A stretch of DNA of 64,000 nucleotides from Pseudomonas sp. KBW05 (GTDB lineage Bacteria > Pseudomonadota > Gammaproteobacteria > Pseudomonadales > Pseudomonadaceae): assembly GCF_003852405.1 (NCBI RefSeq), contig NZ_QAJM01000009.1:1-64000 (forward strand). Direction: 5' to 3'. Made by a program: the position numbers and the translations under genes. The notes under the pieces were generated by a model that ran no database searches, was not told the DNA's origin, and saw nothing but the letters and a program-made list of their open reading frames with translations. Shown piece by piece: positions 34,850-43,785 of this stretch; the stretch's first letter is position 1, and each line of letters begins with the position of its first letter.

Positions 34850-36298
34850 TCAATTGTTGTCTGTCAGCTTAAAGGATTTGCTCAACGCCTCAGCCATCCG
34901 TTCTACCTGAACGGCGCTGCCAGATCCATACAGATCATAACTAATCGACCCCGACGAATGCCCCAAGATTGCCTCAGCGGTCCCCACAGGCACCTCAGCG
35001 GCCTTCAAGGCACCGGCCAGCGAGTGACGTAACGAGTGGAAGGTCTGGGTCCGATCAGTGTTCAGGCTCAAGACATCTCGCAACGCCCCATTAAGCACGT
35101 TTGAGAACTGACCAGCGCCTAACGTGAACAGCCGAGAGTCAGAGCTATCGACAAACGCAAGGAACGCTTTTAGGTCAAACCCATAGGCCGCATCGGTCAA
35201 CGGTATGACACGCAGAGCATTCTTGGTCTTGGCTGTCTTGCCATCGTTCCTATTGATATCGATGACCCAAACGCCCCCAACCTGCTTAACGTCCGCCTTG
35301 GTCAACTGCCTGAGTTCTTCAATGCGGGTCCCAGTGATGACCCCAAGGGACAACGCCCAGCGCTGCCATACATCAGCAGATAGGCCGTTAGCGTAGGACA
35401 TAAGCAACTGGACCTGATCCTGAGAGAACGCCTCACGCGAGCTGTCAGCATCCTTGGATAGCTTCAACCCCTTATCGAAGCTCTTGTCGATGTAGCCATT
35501 ATGAACAGCCCAATCCATGACAGTTGATAGCCGGGTGAGTAGCTTGTTCACAGTGGAACCTTTGCGGTCCTCAAGGAGTTTTGCCTTGAGTGCCACCATG
35601 TCAGCCCGAGTGTGCCCTTTAAGGTCGAGCTCTCCCAGAGCAGCGCTAATAGCAGCACAAGACGACTTAACGTCTCGCATAGTGCTGGCCTGTACGTTGT
35701 CCTTTTGCTCCGCCATATAGAGCCCAGAGAGATGCTCGAACGTCAGTGCGTCAGAAGCGTTTACAGATAGGGACAGACAAGGGGCTACAGGCGTGCCACC
35801 AGGGATACCTCTGAGTTCCTCAACGATCCCGATCAGCTTACCCGGCCTGCCCTTCAAACGTTCCTGAGCAGCCTCCAGAATGTCCTCAGCTTTGCTCGCG
35901 GCCCTTTGTTGATCAACGGTCATTGGCCCTTTAGCTGATGCCTCGCGAAGCGATAGACGTAACTCGTCGTAGATTATTTCGTAGGCCACCAGTGAGTCAT
36001 CACCATGAGCCATAGTCAGGCACTCCTCAGCGATGTCTGCCAACCGTTCTCTGAGCTCATCCCACGTCGCCTCTGGGTTATCCAAGTGGAAAGCAGCCAG
36101 CGTCTTGAGGATGTCCTTGGAGATGGTCATAGCAGTAGCCTTGTCTGTGGTCCTGAGCGATAGCGTGTAGAAGCCCTTAGCGGTTCCTTGAGGGCGAAGG
36201 CGAAGGTAATAGCGACCAGACCGGCGATAGTGGTACGGCTTGGCGAGCGCAGTTTGTAACAGGTTTGTCCCACTTTGGGAGCGGCGGTTGACGGTCAT
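34850..36298 (-). CDS. int: Tyrosine recombinase (integrase) of the nadB element
   Basis: A 482-residue phage-type integrase. The N-terminal part (KPYHYRRSGRYYLRLRPQG) is the arm-binding region, a SAM-like core-binding domain covers about 185-270, and the catalytic domain has Arg in TGTRIEELRQL, His-x-x-Arg in FHSLRHSLAG, His in LGHSSGSISYD, and the tyrosine nucleophile in DLYGSG. Its start lies 43 bp from attR and its reading direction is into the element. It should integrate and excise the element at the 18-bp nadB core. Confidence 0.93.
   Translation of the reverse strand: MTVNRRSQSGTNLLQTALAKPYHYRRSGRYYLRLRPQGTAKGFYTLSLRTTDKATAMTISKDILKTLAAFHLDNPEATWDELRERLADIAEECLTMAHGDDSLVAYEIIYDELRLSLREASAKGPMTVDQQRAASKAEDILEAAQERLKGRPGKLIGIVEELRGIPGGTPVAPCLSLSVNASDALTFEHLSGLYMAEQKDNVQASTMRDVKSSCAAISAALGELDLKGHTRADMVALKAKLLEDRKGSTVNKLLTRLSTVMDWAVHNGYIDKSFDKGLKLSKDADSSREAFSQDQVQLLMSYANGLSADVWQRWALSLGVITGTRIEELRQLTKADVKQVGGVWVIDINRNDGKTAKTKNALRVIPLTDAAYGFDLKAFLAFVDSSDSRLFTLGAGQFSNVLNGALRDVLSLNTDRTQTFHSLRHSLAGALKAAEVPVGTAEAILGHSSGSISYDLYGSGSAVQVERMAEALSKSFKLTDNN
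36253..36272. promoter_or_regulatory. Putative recombinase arm-type sites, right end
   Basis: TTTGTAACAG (36253) and TTTGTCCCA (36264) repeat the pair at the left end. They lie inside the first codons of the integrase gene, so integrase binding there could also repress its own gene. Confidence 0.55.
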
Positions 36299-36340
36299 CG
36301 GCTGAAACCCCTGTATCCATTGGGTTTAGCCTCAAAGGGT

Positions 36341-36358
36341 CGAGTTCTACAGCAACTA
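36341..36358. other. attR core repeat
   Basis: Identical to the attL core at 29814. To its right the original host nadB sequence resumes; to its left is the non-coding upstream of the integrase. Confidence 0.9.
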
Positions 36359-36533
36359 TAAAGTCAGCCGCGACCTGATCGAGTTGCGCAACCTGGCCCA
36401 AGTGGCGGAACTGATGATTCGCTCCGCCATGGAACGCAAGGAAAGCCGCGGCCTGCATTACACCCTCGACTACCCCGACCTGCTGCCCGAGGCCCGCGAC
36501 ACTATTCTGGTGCCAACCACCTACGGCGACTGA
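36341..36533 (+). pseudogene. nadB: Displaced host 3' end of nadB
   Basis: Encodes [18 protein letters not shown] onward to the natural end PTTYGD and stop, in host-like codons. Cut off from the rest of nadB by the element and without a start. Its last 32 bases overlap the convergent ygfX gene, which was presumably the arrangement before insertion. Confidence 0.95.
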
Positions 36534-36948
36534 ACTTCAAGCGCACCCGCAGGCGTCGATGCAGATCGGCGGCCTGCGAATCGGCAGGCACACAGATCGA
36601 GCGCACCCACCACTGCCCCGGCACCCGGTAACGCAGCACCACGATCAACGGCAACGCCAGGCTGTCGGGACGCAACTGCACGCCGTGCCAGCCACGTGCG
36701 GCGCTCCACAACTGCCAGCCGCCTTCATCGCGGCGCAGGCCACGAACCGACGAACGGTGGGTCAGCAGCACATGGCGCGGTAAAACCCAGGCAGCATGCG
36801 CCAGGCACACCAGCACGCCGAGGCTTGAGTAAGGCAGGTCGAGGGACAACAGCGCACCCAGCGCGAACAGCTGGGCAAGGAGATACGCCGCCAGCAACAG
36901 CCGTGAGGCCTGCCAGCGGCATTCAAACGTATTACTTGGGCTGGACAC
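36502..36948 (-). CDS. YgfX-family membrane protein (CptA-like)
   Basis: A 148-residue protein with two N-terminal membrane helices (about 14-55) and a basic cytoplasmic domain ending [12 protein letters not shown]. The GTG start overlaps the end of sdhE by 17 bases. YgfX and SdhE form a conserved pair; in E. coli it was described as a toxin-antitoxin (CptAB), although SdhE's main role is flavinylation. Its 3' end overlaps the displaced nadB fragment. Confidence 0.82.
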   Translation of the reverse strand: MSSPSNTFECRWQASRLLLAAYLLAQLFALGALLSLDLPYSSLGVLVCLAHAAWVLPRHVLLTHRSSVRGLRRDEGGWQLWSAARGWHGVQLRPDSLALPLIVVLRYRVPGQWWVRSICVPADSQAADLHRRLRVRLKFSRRRWLAPE

Positions 36949-37186
36949 GATCCAGAATCATCCGAACCATGCGCTGCAGCTCCGGGTCTTCAGATTCGGC
37001 GCGTTCCATGAACCAGCCGAACATGTCCTGGTCTTCGCATGTCAGCAGCCGGACGTAGAGGTCGCGGTCCACCTTGTCGAGCGTCGCGTAGACCTCTTTG
37101 GTGAAAGGCACCAACAACACATCCAACTCCAGCATGCCGCGACGGCTGTGCCAGTAGAGGCGATTGATTTCTACATCTTCGACCAT
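36932..37186 (-). CDS. sdhE: FAD assembly factor SdhE
   Basis: An 84-residue SdhE/YgfY protein, started at [20 protein letters not shown]. The RGMLELD motif (about 16-22) carries the conserved RGxxE used for covalent FAD attachment to succinate dehydrogenase. A longer upstream frame lacks family similarity. It is co-transcribed with ygfX and divergent from ygfZ. Confidence 0.93.
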   Translation of the reverse strand: MVEDVEINRLYWHSRRGMLELDVLLVPFTKEVYATLDKVDRDLYVRLLTCEDQDMFGWFMERAESEDPELQRMVRMILDRVQPK

Positions 37187-37326
37187 GGAGCGCTCCTCAA
37201 ATAGGCGGCAAGTATACAGGCCCGGCCGCACCGGAACAGTCGGCTTTGGTCGCCCCATACGGAAACTATCCATTTGCCGGGCGCCCCTCTATGATGCACC
37301 CATGACTTTTTGACCTGCGATGACCC

Positions 37327-38268
37327 ATGGCTGACTCCGCTTTCTTCTGCCCCCTGTCCCACGAAGGCGTCCTCGCCGTCCGCGGCGCCGACGCTGCCAA
37401 GTTCCTGCAAGGGCAACTGACCTGCAACCTCAATTACCTGAGCGACACCCAGGCCAGCCTCGGCGCGCGCTGCACGCAAAAAGGGCGCATGCAGTCGAGC
37501 TTCCGGATCCTGCTGCAAGGTGACGGCGTGTTACTGGCCATGGCCAGCGAACTGCTGGAACCGCAACTGGCCGACCTGAAGAAGTACGCCGTATTCTCCA
37601 AATCCAAACTCACCGACGAAAGCGCCGCCTGGGTTCGATTCGGCCTCATCGGTGCGGATCAGGCACTCGCCGCTCTCGGCCTTGAACTGCCCGCCGACAC
37701 CGACAGCGTTGCACGCACTGAACGCTTGATCGCCATTCGGGTTTCGCCCGACCGCGCCGAACTCTGGGTGCCCGTCGAACAGGCCGATACCGTACGCAGC
37801 CAATTGGCGGCACAGCTTAAAGAAACCGATCTGAACGAATGGCTGCTGGGGCAGATCCGCGCCGGCATCGGCCAGGTCATGCCGCAAACCCGCGAGCTGT
37901 TCATCCCGCAGATGCTCAACCTGCAGGCCGTCGGTGGCGTCAGCTTCAAGAAAGGCTGCTACACCGGCCAGGAAATCGTCGCGCGCATGCAGTACCTGGG
38001 CAAGCTCAAGCGTCGCCTGTATCGCTTGCGCCTTGATGAGGCCGAGATGCCCGAGCCAGGCACCCCACTGTTTTCCCCCAGCCATAACAGTTCGATCGGC
38101 GAAGTGGTGATTGCAGCAAAAGCTGACCAGGCGGTTGAACTTTTGGCCGTGTTGCAAGCCGAAGCAGCCGACAGTGGCGATGTGCGCCTCGGCACCCTGG
38201 AAGGTCCCGGTTTGCACCTGCTTGACCTGCCTTACACACTCGACCGTGATCGAGAGATCCAGCGTTAG
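37327..38268 (+). CDS. ygfZ: Folate-binding protein YgfZ (iron-sulfur cluster maintenance)
   Basis: A 313-residue protein related to the glycine-cleavage T-protein. The diagnostic motif KGCYTGQEIVAR, with its conserved cysteine, lies near residue 217. It helps repair or assemble Fe-S enzymes using tetrahydrofolate. The link with sdhE is conserved in gamma-proteobacteria. Confidence 0.93.
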   Translation: MADSAFFCPLSHEGVLAVRGADAAKFLQGQLTCNLNYLSDTQASLGARCTQKGRMQSSFRILLQGDGVLLAMASELLEPQLADLKKYAVFSKSKLTDESAAWVRFGLIGADQALAALGLELPADTDSVARTERLIAIRVSPDRAELWVPVEQADTVRSQLAAQLKETDLNEWLLGQIRAGIGQVMPQTRELFIPQMLNLQAVGGVSFKKGCYTGQEIVARMQYLGKLKRRLYRLRLDEAEMPEPGTPLFSPSHNSSIGEVVIAAKADQAVELLAVLQAEAADSGDVRLGTLEGPGLHLLDLPYTLDRDREIQR

Positions 38269-38304
38269 TCGCCGTACCTTTTTGCAACACCCTAGAGATC
38301 ATGA

Positions 38305-39126
38305 ATGAACAAGCTGGCGGAAAAAGTCCAACAGGCTTTGATTACGGCCATCGATAACGATGACCTGGTTCTGCCGACATTACCGGAAGTGGCGCTGAAA
38401 ATTCGTCAGGCCGCTGAAGACCCGGAAATCAGCATCAGCCACTTGAGCAAAGTGATCGGGCGCGACACCGCGCTGTCGGCGCGCCTGATCAAAGTGGTCA
38501 ACAGCCCGTTGTTGCGCGCGACCCAGGAAGTCACCGACCTGCACACCGCCATCACCCGGCTGGGCACCAACTACAGCAGCAACCTGGCCATTGGCCTGGT
38601 GATGGAACAGATCTTCCACGCCCGCTCCGAAGCGGTCGAGCAGAAGATGCGCGATGTCTGGCGCCGCAGCCTGGAAGTGGCGGGCGTCAGCTATGCGTTG
38701 TGCCGCAGCCACAGCCAGCTCAAGCCGGACCAGGCTGCCCTGGGCGGCCTGGTGCATCAGATTGGCGTGCTGCCGATCCTGACCTATGCCGAAGACCATT
38801 ACGAACTGCTGTCGGACCCGGTGGCACTCAACCATGTGATCGATAGCATCCACCCGCTGCTCGGCGACAAGCTGCTGCGCGGCTGGGATTTCCCGGAGAT
38901 GCTGGCCAACCTGCCGGGACAGTACCTGGATATGGAGCGTGACTCCCCTACCCTCGACTACATCGACCTGGTGCAAATCGCCGTGTTGTATTGCTATCGC
39001 GGCACTGACCATCCCTTGGCGAATGTCTCGGCCGCCACCCTGCCGGCACTCAAGAAGCTGCGGATCGACCCCTACAGCGAAGCCCTGCGCGCCGAGCTGG
39101 ATGAAGCACGCTCGATGTTCTACTGA
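38305..39126 (+). CDS. HDOD-domain signalling protein
   Basis: A 273-residue protein consisting almost wholly of an HDOD domain: LPTLPEVALKIRQAAEDPEI and ISHLSKVIGRDTALSARLIKVVNSP are the usual start. HDOD proteins bind partners in chemotaxis, cyclic-di-GMP and stress signalling and lack the HD hydrolase metal set. It follows ygfZ by 36 bp. Confidence 0.9.
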   Translation: MNKLAEKVQQALITAIDNDDLVLPTLPEVALKIRQAAEDPEISISHLSKVIGRDTALSARLIKVVNSPLLRATQEVTDLHTAITRLGTNYSSNLAIGLVMEQIFHARSEAVEQKMRDVWRRSLEVAGVSYALCRSHSQLKPDQAALGGLVHQIGVLPILTYAEDHYELLSDPVALNHVIDSIHPLLGDKLLRGWDFPEMLANLPGQYLDMERDSPTLDYIDLVQIAVLYCYRGTDHPLANVSAATLPALKKLRIDPYSEALRAELDEARSMFY

Positions 39127-40512
39127 TCAGCCGGCGATAAAGCTCACCCGTACCTTCAAGCCCGCCCGCTCGCCATCGTGCAGGCTGATCTGCGCCAGGT
39201 GCGCGCGGCAGATCTCGCCGACAATCGCCAGCCCCAGGCCAGACCCCAGGCCCTGCTGGCTGCGTCGGTAGAAGCGCTCGAACACTCGGTCGCGCTCATC
39301 CAGCGGGATGCCCGGGCCATCATCTTCCACTTCCAGCACCGCCGGCGCCGTGACCCGCAAGATCACATTGCCACCCGGTGGCGTGTGCGCCAGAGCGTTG
39401 TCCACCAGGTTGCTCAACAGCTCGTTCAACAACGTCGGCTCGCCACGCAGCCACACCGGCTCATCGGCTTCCAACGCCAACGCCACGCCACGCGCATGGG
39501 CCAAGGGCGCCATGGCCATGCCCAATTCCCGCGCGAGCTGGCTGAGGTCGAGCAACTGCGCACCGCCCTCGGCAATCGCCCGCGCGCCGTTTTCGATACG
39601 CGCCAGGGACAACAGTTGATTGGCCAGATGGGTCAGGCGATCGGTACCCTGGGCGGCGCTTTCCAGGGTGCTGCGCCAGGTCGGCGGGTCTTCGGCACGC
39701 AGGCCCAGTTCGAGACGGGCCTTCAGCGCGGCCAACGGTGTGCGCAGTTCGTGGGCGGCGTCGGCAATAAACTGCGCCTGGCGCTCGAACTGACCGCGCA
39801 GGCGTTCGGTAAAGTGATTGAGGGAACGCACCAGCGGGCCGAGCTCATGCTGCACTTCCACCAGCGGCAACGGCCGCAGGTCGTCGGGTTGGCGCTCTTC
39901 CACGGCGGTGCGCAAGCGCTCCAGCGGGCGCAACGCCGCGCTCACGGCGAACCACACCAGCAGCAACGCGCCCACCGCGAGCATGCCCAGGCGCAGCAAA
40001 GTGTCGGCCATCAGGCTGCGGGCCATGCTGACGCGCGCTTCATCGGTTTCAGCCACGCGAATTTCCGCCATGCCGTTCATGTTCGGCTCGGAAACCGCCT
40101 TGAGCAGGCTCACCACACGCACCGGTTGCCCCTGATACACCGCGTCGTAAAAGCGCGCCAGGGCCGGATAATCGTCGGTGCGCGGCGTACCGGGCGGCGG
40201 GCCGGGAAGGTTTTCGTAGCCGGAAATCAGCTTCTGATCAATGTCATTGACCTGGTAATAAATGCGCCCGGCGCTGTCGTAGGCGAAGGTATCCAGCGCC
40301 ACATAGGGCACGTTGGCGCTGAGGGTGCCGTCGACCTGGGTCAACCCGGCGGCGATGGTCCGCGCCGAGGCGAGCAAGGTGCGGTCGTAGGCAGTGTCCG
40401 CCGCCTCGCGCCCGTTCCAATAGGCACTCATACCGCTGGCGAGCATCAACAACACCAGCAATAGCGCCAGATTCCACAGCAGGCGCCAGCGCAGACTGCT
40501 GGGTTTATGCAT
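39127..40512 (-). CDS. tctE: Sensor histidine kinase TctE
   Basis: About 461 residues from the ATG at 40512, overlapping the end of tctD by 8 bases. A membrane helix at the N-terminus (LLWNLALLLVLLMLASGM), a periplasmic sensor domain, a second helix (about 172-190), HAMP, the H-box AHELRTPLAALKARL with the phospho-acceptor histidine, and the N, G1 and G2 boxes (NLVDNALAHT, DDGPGIP, GSGLGLAIV). With TctD it senses external tricarboxylates and turns on the porin and Tct transporter genes beside it. Confidence 0.92.
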   Translation of the reverse strand: MHKPSSLRWRLLWNLALLLVLLMLASGMSAYWNGREAADTAYDRTLLASARTIAAGLTQVDGTLSANVPYVALDTFAYDSAGRIYYQVNDIDQKLISGYENLPGPPPGTPRTDDYPALARFYDAVYQGQPVRVVSLLKAVSEPNMNGMAEIRVAETDEARVSMARSLMADTLLRLGMLAVGALLLVWFAVSAALRPLERLRTAVEERQPDDLRPLPLVEVQHELGPLVRSLNHFTERLRGQFERQAQFIADAAHELRTPLAALKARLELGLRAEDPPTWRSTLESAAQGTDRLTHLANQLLSLARIENGARAIAEGGAQLLDLSQLARELGMAMAPLAHARGVALALEADEPVWLRGEPTLLNELLSNLVDNALAHTPPGGNVILRVTAPAVLEVEDDGPGIPLDERDRVFERFYRRSQQGLGSGLGLAIVGEICRAHLAQISLHDGERAGLKVRVSFIAG

Positions 40513-41176
40513 CACGCGCTTCCAGCAAATAGCCGAGGCCACGGAAGGTCACGATGGCGATCGGTTGGCCGTCGAGTTTCTTGCGCAAGCGGTGCACGTA
40601 GATTTCGATCGCATCGGGGCTGGCTTCTTCATCCAGGCCGAACACTTGGGACGCCAGTTGCTCTTTACTCATGACCCGCCCCGGACGCGCAATCAGCGCT
40701 TCCAGCACTGCTTGCTCGCGGGACGTCAATGTCATCAGCTCGCCACCCACCGTGAAACGGCGAGTGTCGAGGTCGTAGACCAGCACCCCGCACGTCTGCT
40801 GGCGCTCGCCGCCCAACACGCTGCGCCGCAGCAGAGCCTTGACCCGGGCCTCCAGCTCAGTCAGCTCGAACGGTTTGGCGAGATAATCGTCCGCACCAAG
40901 ATTCAGGCCATGCACACGGTCTTTCACGTCACTGCGCGCGGTCAACATCAACACCGGCAGATTTTTCCCACGCGCCCGCAAGCGCGCCAGCACCTCGAAA
41001 CCGTCCATGCGCGGCAAGCCCACATCCAGGATCGCTGCGGCGTACTCCTCGCTGCTCAAGGCCAGGTCCGCGGCCACCCCATCGTGCAACACATCGACGG
41101 TCAAACCCGTGCTCTTGAGCGCCTGGGCGACACTTTCGGCGAGTTGCAGGTGGTCTTCAACCAACAGGACACGCAT
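40505..41176 (-). CDS. tctD: Response regulator TctD (OmpR family)
   Basis: A 223-residue regulator. The receiver domain (about 1-115) has its phospho-acceptor Asp in AILDVGLPR (Asp51) and Lys in DYLAKPF. The winged-helix output domain follows (about 125-220, EIYVHRLRKKLDG). It is divergent from the opdH-tctCBA operon. Three 11-bp-spaced direct repeats in the gap are its probable binding sites. Confidence 0.94.
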   Translation of the reverse strand: MRVLLVEDHLQLAESVAQALKSTGLTVDVLHDGVAADLALSSEEYAAAILDVGLPRMDGFEVLARLRARGKNLPVLMLTARSDVKDRVHGLNLGADDYLAKPFELTELEARVKALLRRSVLGGERQQTCGVLVYDLDTRRFTVGGELMTLTSREQAVLEALIARPGRVMSKEQLASQVFGLDEEASPDAIEIYVHRLRKKLDGQPIAIVTFRGLGYLLEARDA

Positions 41177-41261
41177 GGATTTGTACCTCGTTCAGGGGTG
41201 GGCGACGCCACGCTTTGGCGGGCAGTTTACAGGCGCCGCCTGCCCTGTGAAGCCCGAAAAC

Positions 41262-41291
41262 ATTGAAAGGCCATTGAAAGGTTAGTGAAAG
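41262..41291. promoter_or_regulatory. Direct repeats, probable TctD binding sites
   Basis: ATTGAAAG at 41262, ATTGAAAG at 41273 and AGTGAAAG at 41284, spaced exactly 11 bp, lie in the divergent tctD-opdH gap. OmpR-family regulators bind such one-turn direct repeats. Confidence 0.65.
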
Positions 41292-41410
41292 CTTCGCCCT
41301 TTAGCATCCAGTCACGGTGGTCTATGCCCACCGAGCTGCCTTCGCGCCGCGCCCGAAAAACGCCTTGAAGCGTTTTCGTCAAAATAAGAACAATAACGGA
41401 GTACACCACG

Positions 41411-42703
41411 ATGCTGTCGACACAGCCCCAGGCATTCTCGCCTGTGCGTTTTTCCCGCCTGACCCAGACCGCCCTCGCCAGTGCCGCTGCCCTTGCCGGC
41501 TTTTCGCCGCTTAGCCAGGCTGCCTTCTTCGAAGACAGTAGCGGTACCCTGGAAACCCGCAACATGTACTTCAACCGCGACTTCCGCGACGGCACCAGCG
41601 CGCAGCAATCCAAGCGCGACGAATGGGCCCAGGGCTTCATGCTCAACCTGCAATCAGGCTACACCGACGGCACCGTCGGCTTTGGCGTGGATGCGCTGGG
41701 CATGCTCGGGGTCAAGCTCGACTCCAGCCCCGACCGCACCGGCACCGGCCTGCTGCCGACCCACGATGATGGCCGCGCCGCCAACGAGTACTCCAAGCTG
41801 GGCCTGACCGGCAAAGTAAAAATCTCCGCTACTGAACTGAAGATTGGCTCACTGGCCCCCGAACTGCCGATCCTCAAGCCCAACGACGGGCGCATCCTGC
41901 CGCAGACCTTCAACGGCGGCCTGATCACCTCCAAGGAATTCAAGAACCTGGTGTTCACCGGTGGCCGCCTGGACAAAGCCAAGGACCGCGACGACAGCAA
42001 CTACGAAGACATCGCCCTCAACAACAAGAACAGCCGCTTCGTCAGCGGCGCCACCGGCAAGCACTTCAACTTCGGTGGCGTGGACTACAAGTTCGCCGAC
42101 AAGATCACCGGCAGCTACCACTTCGCCCAACTCGACGACGTGTACCGCCAGCACTTCCTCGGCCTGGTCGCCGCCCGCCCGATGGGCCCCGGCACCTTCG
42201 CCACCGACCTGCGCCTGGCGATCAGCGATGACACCGGCAGCGCCCGTGGTGGCAAGATCGACAACAAATCCCTCAACGGCCTGTTCAGCTATGCCCTCAA
42301 TGGCCATAAGCTCAGCGCCGGCTACCAGCACATGTCCGGCGACAACGCATTTCCGTACGTGGATGGCAGCGACCCGTACCTCGTCAACTTCGTACAGATC
42401 AACGACTTTGCCGGCGCCGAAGAACGCTCCTGGCAGGCGCGCTACGACTTCGACTTCGTCAAACTGGGCATCCCCGGCCTGAGCTTCATGAGCCGTTACA
42501 TCTCGGGTGACAATATCAAGCTCAAGAACGGCGACACCGGCAAAGAGTGGGAACGCAACAGCGAGATCAAGTACGTGGTGCAAAGCGGCACGTTCAAGGA
42601 TGTGGCCGTGCGCCTGCGCAATGCCACCTACCGCTCCAACTACTCAGCCCGTGATGCGGATGAAATGCGCGTGCTGGTCAGCTACAGCGTCGCCCTTTGG
42701 TAA
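41411..42703 (+). CDS. opdH: OprD-family outer-membrane porin (OpdH-like, tricarboxylate)
   Basis: A 430-residue outer-membrane barrel protein with a signal peptide ending SQAA (about 37). The mature start FFEDSSGTLETRNMYFNRDF is a hallmark of the OprD family, and the last residue pattern (VLVSYSVALW) fits outer-membrane insertion. Placement before tctCBA and across from tctDE points to the OpdH branch, which takes up cis-aconitate or citrate. Confidence 0.9.
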   Translation: MLSTQPQAFSPVRFSRLTQTALASAAALAGFSPLSQAAFFEDSSGTLETRNMYFNRDFRDGTSAQQSKRDEWAQGFMLNLQSGYTDGTVGFGVDALGMLGVKLDSSPDRTGTGLLPTHDDGRAANEYSKLGLTGKVKISATELKIGSLAPELPILKPNDGRILPQTFNGGLITSKEFKNLVFTGGRLDKAKDRDDSNYEDIALNNKNSRFVSGATGKHFNFGGVDYKFADKITGSYHFAQLDDVYRQHFLGLVAARPMGPGTFATDLRLAISDDTGSARGGKIDNKSLNGLFSYALNGHKLSAGYQHMSGDNAFPYVDGSDPYLVNFVQINDFAGAEERSWQARYDFDFVKLGIPGLSFMSRYISGDNIKLKNGDTGKEWERNSEIKYVVQSGTFKDVAVRLRNATYRSNYSARDADEMRVLVSYSVALW

Positions 42704-42738
42704 GTAGCCACTCATAACAACAAAGACGGAGATAAAAC

Positions 42739-43722
42739 ATGACCCTTTCACTGCGTAAATTGGCCCTCGCCGCCGGCTGCGTACTGTTCGCTGGCCAACT
42801 GCTGGCCGCCGAAGAACCCAAGCGCCCGGAATGCATCGCCCCGGCCTCCCCTGGCGGTGGTTTTGACCTGACCTGCAAACTGGCGCAAAGCGCGCTGGTC
42901 AACGAGAAGTTGCTGAGCAAGCCGATGCGCGTGACCTACATGCCCGGCGGCGTCGGTGCGGTGGCCTACAACGCCGTGGTCGCCCAGCGCCCTGCGGATG
43001 CCGGCACCTTGGTGGCGTGGTCCAGCGGTTCGCTGCTGAACCTGGCCCAGGGCAAATTCGGCCGCTTCGATGAAAGCGCCGTGCGTTGGTTGGCAGCGGT
43101 CGGCACCAGCTACGGTGCTATCGCGGTGAAAGCCGACTCGCCCTACAAGACCCTCGACGATCTCGTCAAAGCCCTGAAGAAAGATCCGGGCAGCGTAGTG
43201 ATCGGTTCCGGCGGCACCGTTGGCAGCCAGGACTGGATGCAAACCGCACTGATCGCCAAGGCCGCCGGGATCAACCCGCGTGAGCTGCGCTACGTGGCGC
43301 TTGAAGGCGGCGGCGAAATCGCCACCGCCCTGCTCGGTGGTCACATCCAGGTGGGCAGTACCGACATCTCCGACTCCATGCCACACATCCTCAGCGGTGA
43401 CATGCGCCTGCTGGCGGTGTTCTCCGAAGAGCGCCTGGACGAGCCGGAAATGAAGAATATTCCTACCGCCAAAGAACAAGGCTACGACATCGTTTGGCCT
43501 GTAGTACGTGGCTTCTACCTCGGGCCAAAAGTCAGCGACGCCGACTACGCCTGGTGGAAAGACGCGTTCGACAAACTGCTGGCCTCCGACGAGTTCGCCA
43601 AGCTGCGTGACCAGCGCGAGCTGTTCCCGTTCGCCATGACCGGCCCGGAGCTGGACACCTACGTGAAGAAACAGGTGGCTGACTACAAAGTGCTGGCCAA
43701 AGAGTTCGGCCTGATCCAGTAA
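42739..43722 (+). CDS. tctC: Tripartite tricarboxylate transporter binding protein TctC
   Basis: A 327-residue periplasmic protein of the TTT (Bug) family with a signal peptide cut after LLAA (about 24). The ligand loops PASPGGGFDLTCKLAQ and MPGGVGAVAYNAV are present. It binds citrate-like acids and delivers them to TctAB. A ribosome site GGAG lies upstream. Confidence 0.94.
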   Translation: MTLSLRKLALAAGCVLFAGQLLAAEEPKRPECIAPASPGGGFDLTCKLAQSALVNEKLLSKPMRVTYMPGGVGAVAYNAVVAQRPADAGTLVAWSSGSLLNLAQGKFGRFDESAVRWLAAVGTSYGAIAVKADSPYKTLDDLVKALKKDPGSVVIGSGGTVGSQDWMQTALIAKAAGINPRELRYVALEGGGEIATALLGGHIQVGSTDISDSMPHILSGDMRLLAVFSEERLDEPEMKNIPTAKEQGYDIVWPVVRGFYLGPKVSDADYAWWKDAFDKLLASDEFAKLRDQRELFPFAMTGPELDTYVKKQVADYKVLAKEFGLIQ

Positions 43723-43785
43723 CCGCCCCTGCCTGTCACATGGCCACGCCCTCTTCAACCAGGCGGCGTGGCCCAGGAGTTTCAC

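Larger units (their letters stand above)
29814..36358. mobile_element. 6.5-kb integrative element in nadB with phage-type promoters; candidate T7-like phage satellite
   Basis: Bounded by 18-bp direct repeats (29814-29831 and 36341-36358) within nadB. It encodes a tyrosine recombinase at its right end, a KilA-N protein, a broken Bro-N gene, a capsid-like protein and several small proteins. Three near-identical 23-bp sequences matching single-subunit phage RNA polymerase promoters point leftwards. Base composition is visibly lower in GC than the flanks. There is no phage polymerase, terminase, portal, tail or lysis enzyme, so it cannot be a full prophage. I infer a satellite activated by a T7-like helper phage. 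Confidence 0.8.

Noticed and set aside
29814-36358. Ordinary decayed prophage as the source of the nadB element
   Set aside because: Not excluded, but clean ends, intact integrase, intact small operons and conserved promoters argue for a compact working element rather than random decay.
36341-36533. Second functional nadB gene
   Set aside because: Only the last 64 codons, without start or active site; it is the displaced end of the host gene.
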